From the NCBI RefSeq assembly GCF_902477725.1, contig NZ_CABSIF010000023.1, positions 1 to 29,036 of the forward strand: DNA of 29,036 bases. The letters run 5' to 3'. This DNA comes from an uncultured Desulfovibrio sp. (lineage in GTDB: Bacteria > Desulfobacterota > Desulfovibrionia > Desulfovibrionales > Desulfovibrionaceae). Shown one piece after another: positions 23,034 to 29,036 of this stretch (position 1 is its first letter; the number at the start of each line of letters is the position of its first letter). Below the pieces are notes generated by a model. It saw only the letters and a list, made by a program, of their open reading frames with translations, was not told the DNA's origin and did no database searches. The translations under genes were made by a program, and so were the position numbers.

Positions 23034-24593
23034 TTAGAAGCTGTACGCGAAGACCACTTTGGCCTGGTACATGTCCTGCTTGCTGAACGAGCTGGGGGTC
23101 TGAGCCTTCTTCCAGGTGCTGTTGTCCATGCAGTTGACCATGTAGTCCAGTTCCAGGTTCATTTCCAGGTTCTGGTAGATCTTGTAGGAGTTCACGAGGT
23201 TGAATTCTACAAGACCGTCGTTGGTGGTCAGGTAAGGCACGGTGTTGGCGCCAAGACCATCGGACCAGGAGTAGGCGGTCTTCATGTACTTGACCATGCT
23301 GGTGCTGTTGGTGCCGCCCCAGTAGGCCACACGGAAGGTGTGCTTCAGGTCTTCCAGGAAGCTCATGTCCTTCAGCTGGGTGCCGATGCCCCAGGTACCG
23401 GCGTAATCAACGCCGTAGTCCTGACGCAGCCAGCCCATGTTGCCGTCGCCCATGTAGGAGGTGAAGTTGCCGGTGGGCACCAGGGAAGGCATGCGCTCGG
23501 AACCGTTCTTCACGCTGCTGTCGTCGCCGGAAGCGTACCAGCCGAACAGACCGGGGGTGGCCCAATCCATCTTGTATTCAACAAGGGCCTTGGCCAGCCA
23601 GCCCTGACGCTGGGAGCTGCCGCGCACCCATTCGTTGCTCTGGCCCTTCTGCACATCGTAACGGCCCATGCCTTCAACATAGCCATAGTTGATGTCCAGC
23701 TCGATGTTCAGGGGATCGAACACGGTCACAGCCAGGGGCAGACCGGCCCAGAACATGGAACCGTAAGACTTGCTGGTGCCGCCGAGGCGCACGAAATCGT
23801 TACCGGTGATGGACGAACCCATGGGGGCGGGCATCAGGGTCATGGGCGGGTTGCCGTCATTGTTGTTGGCAACCTGATTGTATTCGTTCTTGTCGGCGTC
23901 GTAGTTGGTCAGGGTATTCTTGCCCAGCATGCCGTACATGATCCAGGGGGTCACGTTCACGCCATCAAAGGTCAGGGGGGCAGTCACGCCGAACAGATCC
24001 ATGTTGTCAAGATAGTTCACATGGTTGGTGCCGTGGTAACGGGCATCCTTGCCAGAGAAGTTATCATTGAAGGGGCGCGCCCAGAAAGCGGTCATGCTGA
24101 CGTTTTCATTGAACTTGTACGAAGCGACAACAGCGGCCACGTCGGTATCAAGAATAGCGGAGCCACCAGCAACGGTGTTGGGCAGGGCAAGACCCTGGAT
24201 ACCCATGCGCACCTTGGCATCGGTCTGGGGGATGGCCCAGTCGATGTAGGCGTTCTTCACTTTAACCTGATTGTTGCCGTCAGCGCCGAGGGAGCCGCCA
24301 GAGGCGCTCTGACCCCAGGTCTGGGTGCCAATTTCAAAGTACACGGTGCCGGACAGGGCTTCAGAAGCCACGGCGTCCAACTGCAAGCGCACGCGCTGCT
24401 GGGCAACAAAGCCGTCGCCATTGTCGCCCTTGGTCTTGTTGCTGTTTTCACGGGTCTTGCTGGTCAGGCTGTTGTCGCCAGCGCTAAAGCCCATGAGCCA
24501 CTGGCCCTTAGCCTTGAAATCAATGGCGCTGGCACCGGTGGCCGCGCCGAACACCAGGCCGGCGGCCAGGATAAGCGTACAGATGCGTTTCAT
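23034..24593 (-). CDS. Outer-membrane porin, desulfovibrio homotrimeric type
   Basis: A 519-residue beta-barrel protein with a clear Sec signal peptide (MKRICTLILAAGLVFGAATGASA, cleavage before IDF). It has alternating strands rich in aromatic and polar residues (for example WGQSA, NVSMTAFWARPF, LDYMVNC) and the terminal aromatic pattern KVVFAYSF, with the C-terminal Phe recognised by the BAM machinery. The composition and layout fit the outer-membrane homotrimeric porins abundant in Desulfovibrio; the solute is unknown. The ATG at 24593 follows AGGAAGG with proper spacing, and the signal peptide starts there. A Pho-box-like element lies upstream at 24724-24741 on the same strand, and the gene adjoins the pst operon, so phosphate-regulated expression is plausible. 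Confidence 0.9.
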   Translation of the reverse strand: MKRICTLILAAGLVFGAATGASAIDFKAKGQWLMGFSAGDNSLTSKTRENSNKTKGDNGDGFVAQQRVRLQLDAVASEALSGTVYFEIGTQTWGQSASGGSLGADGNNQVKVKNAYIDWAIPQTDAKVRMGIQGLALPNTVAGGSAILDTDVAAVVASYKFNENVSMTAFWARPFNDNFSGKDARYHGTNHVNYLDNMDLFGVTAPLTFDGVNVTPWIMYGMLGKNTLTNYDADKNEYNQVANNNDGNPPMTLMPAPMGSSITGNDFVRLGGTSKSYGSMFWAGLPLAVTVFDPLNIELDINYGYVEGMGRYDVQKGQSNEWVRGSSQRQGWLAKALVEYKMDWATPGLFGWYASGDDSSVKNGSERMPSLVPTGNFTSYMGDGNMGWLRQDYGVDYAGTWGIGTQLKDMSFLEDLKHTFRVAYWGGTNSTSMVKYMKTAYSWSDGLGANTVPYLTTNDGLVEFNLVNSYKIYQNLEMNLELDYMVNCMDNSTWKKAQTPSSFSKQDMYQAKVVFAYSF

Positions 24594-24723
24594 AAATCCC
24601 TTCCTCTCTAGTTTTTCCCACAGGGTTGACACAAGCCTGCTCCAACACAGGCTGGGAAAACATATCTAGAATCATGTATGAAGGCAACCGTTTTCGTCAA
24701 AAAATTTTTACCAGACTGTCACA

Positions 24724-24741
24724 ATGGCAGAAATATGACGC
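24724..24741 (-). promoter_or_regulatory. Pho-box-like element upstream of the porin gene
   Basis: Read on the minus strand: GCGTCAT ATTT CTGCCAT, again 7-4-7. The half-sites match CTGTCAT at 5 of 7 and 6 of 7 positions, and the ATTT spacer and GTCAT core are identical to the element facing pstS. It lies 130 bp upstream of the porin ATG. An extended -10-like TGG-TAAAAA follows 13 bp after the box, a little further than the usual 10. Confidence 0.5.
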
Positions 24742-24929
24742 CCAAATGACATGCAGGCAATGCCAAGGCTCTCATCCTGCCGATCTAAAACCACTGGCGT
24801 TGCTACGCCGGGAGCCATTGCTCTGCATTCTTCCCCAAAGTTGTCTGCAGGGGCTTACCCCGAATACGCGTTCAATTTTTTTGCTGGGCAAGAAGTTCCC
24901 CCCTCTTTAAAGGAGTCGCGTGCGCACAC

Positions 24930-24986
24930 AAAAGCCCGCCCCTGTTCAAAGCCAGCATTGCTGCGGCATCATGAACAGGGGCGGGC
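24930..24986 (-). terminator. Large hairpin terminator of the rsfS-gpmI-zinc-ribbon operon
   Basis: A perfect 15-bp inverted repeat (GCCCGCCCCTGTTCA at 24934-24948 and its complement at 24972-24986) with a 23-nt loop that can itself fold (CAGCA-T-TGCTG). On the minus strand it is followed by TTTTG. It lies 38 bp past the last gene of the operon. Confidence 0.85.
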
Positions 24987-25024
24987 CACGGGCTCACCCA
25001 AAAATCAGAACTTACCTATTCGAC

Positions 25025-25267
25025 TTACAGAAAATCAGGATCAGCGGCAGCCTTGCCCTCTGCCAGCATAATGCGCACATAGTGCAGGCTGTGCTCGTCA
25101 ACCGGAATGATGGGGAAGGACTGGGAGCAACCAGGGCAACGCACCATGCGCGGTTCCGTAGGGCTTGCTTGGGGCACGTGCTTGCCGCAGTTGGGGCACT
25201 GATAAAAAAACAGAATTTCCATTCCGTCTGGCGCAACAGGCTGGACGGGTCGCTTGCGCTCAGCCAC
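25025..25267 (-). CDS. Small zinc-ribbon protein
   Basis: An 80-residue cytoplasmic protein with a CPNCGKH...RCPGCSQ pair of CxxC knuckles (about residues 24-27 and 44-47 of the GTG-started form), which should bind one zinc ion. The C-terminal part (DEHSLHYVRIMLAEGKAAADPDFL) is probably helical. The GTG at 25267 is preferred over ATG 25285 because GGGGAGG lies 6 nt upstream and the start overlaps the gpmI TGA by 8 bp, a usual coupling distance. I do not recognise a characterised homologue. Being last in an operon with rsfS and gpmI says little about its role. Confidence 0.75.
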   Translation of the reverse strand: MAERKRPVQPVAPDGMEILFFYQCPNCGKHVPQASPTEPRMVRCPGCSQSFPIIPVDEHSLHYVRIMLAEGKAAADPDFL

Positions 25268-26810
25268 GGTTGGCCTCCCCTGCATTTTGGGGCGCGGCCA
25301 GATTGCGCCCGGTCATCAGTTCAGAAGGCTGCATTCCCCAAAGGCCAAGAATGGTGGTGGCCACATCGGCCAGCCTGCCGTCCGCCAGGGCGCGCACCTT
25401 TCCATCTGGTTCCAGCAGAATGCAGGGAACGGGATTGGTGGTGTGGGCCGTGTGGGGCTGGCCATCGGGCGTGAGCATTTTTTCGCAGTTGCCGTGGTCG
25501 GCAATGACAATCATGCGGCCCTTGCGGGCCTCCACAGCGGCAACCATGCGCCCCAGGCAGGCGTCAACCACTTCGCAGGCGTTGACCGCAGCCTGGAGAA
25601 TGCCCGTATGACCCACCATGTCGCCATTGGCGAGATTGCAGACCACAAGATCGTACGCGCCGGAATTCCAGGCTTCCACAAATTTGTCCGTCACTTCAAC
25701 GGCGCTCATGGAAGGCTTTTGGTCGTAGGTTTTCACCTCGCGGGGGGACGGCACAAGGATGCGATCCTCACCAGCAAAAGGCTCTTCAAGTCCGCCATTG
25801 AAAAAGTAGGTGACGTGCGCGTATTTTTCCGTTTCCGCCAGGCGCAGCTGCTTCAGCCCTTGCCGGGAAACCACTTCGCCAAGCCCCATGCTCACGGCCT
25901 CCTTGGGAAAGGCCACGGGGATATTGAAGCTTGATTCATAGGCGGTCATGGAAGCAATCCCGGCCAGAACCGGAACGCGGCCACGGTCAAAGCCGTCAAA
26001 CTCAGGCTGAATAAACGCCTGGGTAAACTGGCGCATGCGGTCTGCACGGAAGTTGAACAGGAACAGGCCATCGCCATCGGCCATGCCTGCATCATCGCCC
26101 GCAGCAAAGCACAGGGGCTTGATGAATTCGTCCGTGATGCCAGCCGCGTAAGAGGCTTCAATGGCCGCAACGGGCGCAAGCGTTGTTGCAGGGGTACCGT
26201 GAACGATAACTTCCCATGCTTCCTCAAGGCGCTCCCAGTGCTTGTCGCGATCCATAGCAAAAAAACGGCCCACCATACTGGCGATGCGCGTCTTGGGCTG
26301 CCCTTCAATGCTCTTTTGCAGCGCGCGCATAAAATCCACGCCGCTGTGCGGGTCGCGGTCGCGCCCGTCCATGAGGCAGTGGATGCGCACAGGCACCCCT
26401 GCCTTATGGGCAATGCCGCACAGGGCTTCAAGATGATGCATGTGGCTGTGTACACCGCCATCAGAAAGCAGCCCCGCCAGATGCAGCTTGCCGCCGCTCT
26501 TGCGAATTGATTCAAGCAGCTCGTTGAGTACTGGATTGGCGGCAAAGCTGCCGTCTTCCAGCGCCACATCGATGCGGGTCATGTCCTGATACACCACGCG
26601 GCCTGCGCCGATGTTCAGATGCCCCACCTCGGAATTGCCCATGTAGCCGCGCGGCAGCCCCACATCGCGCCCGGAGGCTACCAGCTGGGAATGCGGGCAG
26701 CTCACAAGGAGCGCATCCATATTGGGTGTAGCTGCAATATAGGGCGCGTTGCCGGGCCCCGGCTCGGCAATCCCCCAGCCATCAAGAATCAGCAAAAGCG
26801 TGGGCGTCAT
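25260..26810 (-). CDS. gpmI: 2,3-bisphosphoglycerate-independent phosphoglycerate mutase
   Basis: Interconverts 3- and 2-phosphoglycerate in glycolysis and gluconeogenesis using two manganese ions and a phosphoserine intermediate. The 516 residues match the family (about 510-515). Visible signature residues are D10 (LLILDGWG), the catalytic S60 in MGNSEVGHLNIGAGR, GGVHSHMHHL, DGRDRDPHSG, FNFRADRMRQ, LANGDMVGHTG and IADHGNCEKM. The ATG at 26810 follows GGGGA and starts 2 bp after the rsfS stop; the reading frame open upstream to 26858 belongs to rsfS territory. It lies between rsfS and the zinc-ribbon gene in one operon. Confidence 0.97.
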   Translation of the reverse strand: MTPTLLLILDGWGIAEPGPGNAPYIAATPNMDALLVSCPHSQLVASGRDVGLPRGYMGNSEVGHLNIGAGRVVYQDMTRIDVALEDGSFAANPVLNELLESIRKSGGKLHLAGLLSDGGVHSHMHHLEALCGIAHKAGVPVRIHCLMDGRDRDPHSGVDFMRALQKSIEGQPKTRIASMVGRFFAMDRDKHWERLEEAWEVIVHGTPATTLAPVAAIEASYAAGITDEFIKPLCFAAGDDAGMADGDGLFLFNFRADRMRQFTQAFIQPEFDGFDRGRVPVLAGIASMTAYESSFNIPVAFPKEAVSMGLGEVVSRQGLKQLRLAETEKYAHVTYFFNGGLEEPFAGEDRILVPSPREVKTYDQKPSMSAVEVTDKFVEAWNSGAYDLVVCNLANGDMVGHTGILQAAVNACEVVDACLGRMVAAVEARKGRMIVIADHGNCEKMLTPDGQPHTAHTTNPVPCILLEPDGKVRALADGRLADVATTILGLWGMQPSELMTGRNLAAPQNAGEANRG

Positions 26811-26812
26811 GA

Positions 26813-27226
26813 TTATTCCCCGCTTCGGGCTTCGGCCAGTGATGCAGCCTTGCCCCACAGGGCTTCAAGGCCGTAAAGCTCGCGCACCGGCTCCAGAAAA
26901 ACGTTGACGACAATGTCGTTCATGTCCACCAGAATCCACTGACCGGCGGTGTAGCCTTCCATGCGCAGATATTCAAAATTGCGCTGGCGGCAAAGTTCGC
27001 CCACGCCATCGGCGAGGCTCTGGGCGTGACGCACCGAACCGGCGCTGGCAATGACCAGAGCCTCGGCAAAACCGCCCTGCCCGGCCATATCTATGCTGAC
27101 CACGCGCGCGGCCTTGTGCTCTTCAAGCCACGTGACCACGTCCGCCAGCTTTTCTTCCAGGGGGACATCCGAATAACGCTTGGGGGCAGTGCCCCCTGCA
27201 GGTGAAGAAGAAGTGTTGTTTTCCAT
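26813..27226 (-). CDS. rsfS: Ribosomal silencing factor RsfS
   Basis: Binds ribosomal protein uL14 and blocks joining of the subunits when translation must be slowed. The 137-residue protein has a Ser/Gly/Pro-rich N-terminal extension (1-25) and then the RsfS fold: LADVVTWLEEHKAARVVSIDMAG, ALVIASAGSVRHAQSLADGV, GYTAGQWILVDMNDIVVNVFLEPVRELYGLEALWGKA. The usual His in VVVHxF is Asn here. The ATG at 27226 has AGGG only 1 nt upstream, a poor spacing. An in-frame GTG three codons earlier is an alternative with no better site. It is the first gene of the rsfS-gpmI-zinc-ribbon operon. Confidence 0.92.
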   Translation of the reverse strand: MENNTSSSPAGGTAPKRYSDVPLEEKLADVVTWLEEHKAARVVSIDMAGQGGFAEALVIASAGSVRHAQSLADGVGELCRQRNFEYLRMEGYTAGQWILVDMNDIVVNVFLEPVRELYGLEALWGKAASLAEARSGE

Positions 27227-27416
27227 ACCCTGCACATAACGTAAAGACGGGGCAAGAGCAATGGCGCAGCAAGCCGCCAACGCGCTGAAACGAGCGCGAA
27301 ATCGCGCCAATCCGTATTGACCGCGCCAGCGCATTGCGGCATACCCAAACGAAGCTTTTTAGGGATCAGCGTCGCGCTTTTGCGCCGCCAAACGCCAGCC
27401 GCAGAAGGAGAGGGCC

Positions 27417-28718
27417 GTGCTTTTCAACATCAAACAGGAAACTCTGCCACGCGAAGAAATGGAGGCGCTGCAACTGCGCCGCCTGCGTGATTTGTGCAAC
27501 CGCGTCTACGCCAACGTGCCCTTTTATCGCAAACGTTTTGACGAGGCGGGCATTACCCCTGCCGACATCAAGTCGCTGGCGGATCTTAAACTGCTGCCCT
27601 TTACGGAAAAGCAGGATCTGCGCAACCACTATCCTTATGGCCTTTTTGCGGTTCCCAAGGATCACATCGTACGTCTGCACGCCTCCAGCGGCACCACGGG
27701 CAAATCTGTTGTGGTGGGCTATACCCAGCGCGACCTCGAAACCTGGGCGGAACTGATGGCCCGCAGTTTGGCAGCCGCAGGCGTGGTGCGCTCGGACGTG
27801 GTGCATGTGGCCTATGGTTACGGCCTCTTTACCGGCGGGCTGGGCGCGCACTATGGCGCGGAGCGCCTTGGCGCAACCGTTGTGCCCGCTTCTGGCGGCG
27901 CGACCCGGCGTCAGGCCGGTTTGCTGCGCGATTTTGGCGCAACAGTGCTCTGCGCCACGCCGTCCTATGGTCTGCATCTGTGGGAAGCGTCCATGGAAGT
28001 AGGCGTTAATTTTCGCGATCTGCCCCTGCGCGTGGGCGTTTTCGGTGCCGAGCCGTGGTCTGAAGCCATGCGCCGCGACATTGAGGATAAAATGGACATC
28101 AGCGCCATGAACATTTACGGCCTGTCCGAAATCATGGGGCCCGGCGTTGCCATGGAATGCGAGGAAGCCAAGTGCGGCATGCATTTGTGGGAAGACCACA
28201 TCCTGCCCGAAATCATTGACCCCGTTACGGGCGACCAGCTCCCCCCCGGCGAAGTGGGTGAACTGGTGCTGACCACGCTGACCAAGGAAGGCATCCCCAT
28301 GTTGCGCTACCGCACGCGCGACCTCACCAGCCTTGATTACACCCCCTGCCGGTGCGGCCGCACCCACGTGCGCATTTCGCGCCTCCAGGGCCGCAGCGAC
28401 GACATGCTCATTATCCGCGGCGTCAACGTGTTCCCGCAGCAGATTGAGGGCATCCTGATGGAAAGCGAGGGGCTTTCCCCCAACTACCAGATCATCGTGG
28501 ACCGCGTGCACAACCTCGACACCCTCGAAGTGCGCGTTGAGATGAACGAGAACCTCTTTGCCGATGAAATCCGCAAGCTGCAAATGCTTGAAGGCCGCCT
28601 GCAAAAGACCATCAAGGAATACCTGGGCGTCTCCGCCAAGGTACGCCTGATGGAACCCCGCTCCATTGAGCGCTCCGAGGGCAAGGCCAAGCGCATTGTG
28701 GACAACCGCAAGGATTAG
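27417..28718 (+). CDS. paaK: Phenylacetate-CoA ligase (PaaK family)
   Basis: An AMP-forming acyl-CoA ligase expected to activate phenylacetate or a related aryl acid with ATP and CoA. The 433 residues carry the P-loop-like ASSGTTGKSVVVGYT (89-103), the adenylate motif NIYGLSEIMGPG, YRTRDLT, the hinge region GRSDDMLIIRGVNVFPQQIE and the C-terminal catalytic lysine in GKAKRIVDNR. In anaerobes such ligases often accompany indolepyruvate:ferredoxin oxidoreductase in aromatic amino acid metabolism, but no ior genes are seen here. It starts at GTG 27417, fixed by AAGGAG 6 nt upstream. A weak promoter candidate, TTGACC-N17-CATACC (27317-27345), lies upstream. An intrinsic terminator follows. Confidence 0.93.
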   Translation: MLFNIKQETLPREEMEALQLRRLRDLCNRVYANVPFYRKRFDEAGITPADIKSLADLKLLPFTEKQDLRNHYPYGLFAVPKDHIVRLHASSGTTGKSVVVGYTQRDLETWAELMARSLAAAGVVRSDVVHVAYGYGLFTGGLGAHYGAERLGATVVPASGGATRRQAGLLRDFGATVLCATPSYGLHLWEASMEVGVNFRDLPLRVGVFGAEPWSEAMRRDIEDKMDISAMNIYGLSEIMGPGVAMECEEAKCGMHLWEDHILPEIIDPVTGDQLPPGEVGELVLTTLTKEGIPMLRYRTRDLTSLDYTPCRCGRTHVRISRLQGRSDDMLIIRGVNVFPQQIEGILMESEGLSPNYQIIVDRVHNLDTLEVRVEMNENLFADEIRKLQMLEGRLQKTIKEYLGVSAKVRLMEPRSIERSEGKAKRIVDNRKD

Positions 28719-28783
28719 GCTACCGGCCAGGCGAGAAATATTGGCTGCATGCGCGCTGTAAAACGGCATGTGCGGCACACTTG

Positions 28784-28814
28784 GGGGCCATCGGCAATGC
28801 GGATGGCCCCTTTT
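28784..28814 (+). terminator. Intrinsic terminator after paaK
   Basis: A 9-bp perfect stem GGGGCCATC/GATGGCCCC (28784-28792 with 28802-28810), a 9-nt loop and TTTT at 28811-28814. It lies 65 bp past the paaK stop. Confidence 0.85.
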
Positions 28815-28851
28815 GACAAAGACAGTGCACAGCAATGACCCTGACATTTTT

Positions 28852-28878
28852 AATTGTTATTTCAGTATATTAACAATT
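28852..28878. repeat. AT-rich perfect dyad upstream of the tRNA gene
   Basis: AATTGTTA (28852-28859) and TAACAATT (28871-28878) form an 8-bp perfect inverted repeat with an 11-bp spacer, in a markedly AT-rich stretch (about 28845-28886) between the paaK terminator and the tRNA promoter. It may be an operator or UP-like/nucleoid-protein site; no function is established. Confidence 0.45.
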
Positions 28879-28914
28879 TTGTCTAAAAAGCGGCGAAAAA
28901 AAGTCCAGCAATGC

Positions 28915-28943
28915 TTGACACCTCAGCCAAGTCCGCGTAGAAC
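28915..28943 (+). promoter_or_regulatory. Sigma70-type promoter of tRNA-Gly
   Basis: A perfect TTGACA (28915-28920), a 17-bp spacer and TAGAAC (28938-28943, 4 of 6). Transcription would start near 28950, leaving a short leader of about 7 nt before the mature tRNA. An AT-rich tract lies immediately upstream. Confidence 0.75.
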
Positions 28944-28956
28944 GTTTTCTCGCTGA

Positions 28957-29031
<75 letters not shown>

Positions 29032-29036
29032 CTTTT

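Larger units (their letters stand above)
24594..25024. other. 431-bp region between the porin gene and the gpmI operon end
   Basis: No gene is seen. The left half is the porin promoter region: the leader with AGGAAGG, a TTGCCT-N17-TATGTT candidate promoter on the minus strand near 24665-24695, and the Pho-box-like element at 24724-24741. The stretch about 24745-24925 shows nothing recognisable. The right end holds the hairpin terminator of the gpmI operon. Confidence 0.6.

Noticed and set aside
22185..24611. An 808-codon open frame on the plus strand across the porin gene
   Set aside because: It lies antisense to a well-supported porin with signal peptide, ribosome binding site and terminator. 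Its translation is low-complexity Gly/Val/His and begins inside pstA in another frame. It reflects codon bias of the porin, not a gene.
24716..24722. CTGTCAC on the plus strand as a further Pho half-site
   Set aside because: It matches the half-site well, but no second half-site follows at 4 bp and it points away from the porin; probably chance.
27366..28847. A 493-codon open frame antisense to paaK
   Set aside because: It is the complement of a clear phenylacetate-CoA ligase, with His/Ala/Gly-rich shadow composition and no ribosome binding site.

Overview
The window is dense, GC-rich bacterial chromosome with housekeeping genes in short, tightly coupled operons. Gene content points to a Desulfovibrio-type sulfate-reducing deltaproteobacterium (Desulfovibrionaceae). 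The main clues are a small PxxKW-type cysteine-rich protein, a large C-terminal-Phe porin of the desulfovibrio homotrimeric type, a corC-lnt-prfB gene order, and frequent GTG/TTG starts. The genus is an inference from family knowledge; nothing was searched. I see no insertion sequence, prophage, CRISPR array or rRNA.

Layout. 45-3399 (+): livHMGF, the membrane and ATPase parts of a branched-chain amino acid ABC importer; any binding protein gene lies left of the window. 3593-3859 (+): a small Cys4 PxxKW protein with its own strong promoter. 4019-8169 (+): M20 metallopeptidase, mnmG and a PilZ-domain (c-di-GMP receptor) protein. 8405-12886 (+): TTG-started corC, lnt, prfB with an intact programmed +1 frameshift, and a degenerate GGDEF protein that overlaps prfB. 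The last is translationally coupled to a MinD/FlhG-like ATPase (12886-13698). 13812-14087: HU/IHF-like DNA-binding protein. 14204-15082: dapA, ending at a shared terminator with phoU.

15166-22653 is a complete phosphate-starvation locus split into two divergent operons: phoB-phoR-pstB-phoU (-) and pstS-pstC-pstA (+). The 246-bp space between them carries two near-identical Pho-box-like 7-4-7 elements pointing outward, plus a dyad in the AT-rich centre. The next gene, a porin (-, 23034-24593), also has a Pho-box-like element upstream. That suggests outer-membrane entry (porin), periplasmic capture (PstS), inner-membrane import (PstCAB) and control (PhoBRU) are co-regulated here.

25025-27226 (-): rsfS, gpmI and a small zinc-ribbon protein form an operon ending in a large hairpin terminator. 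27417-28718 (+): a phenylacetate-CoA ligase (paaK). 28957-29031 (+): tRNA-Gly(GCC) with its own sigma70 promoter and an encoded CCA.

The most interesting items are the split Pho locus with mirror-image operators and a likely Pho-regulated porin, a PhoU that has lost its second metal-binding motif, and the inactive-GGDEF/MinD-like pair.
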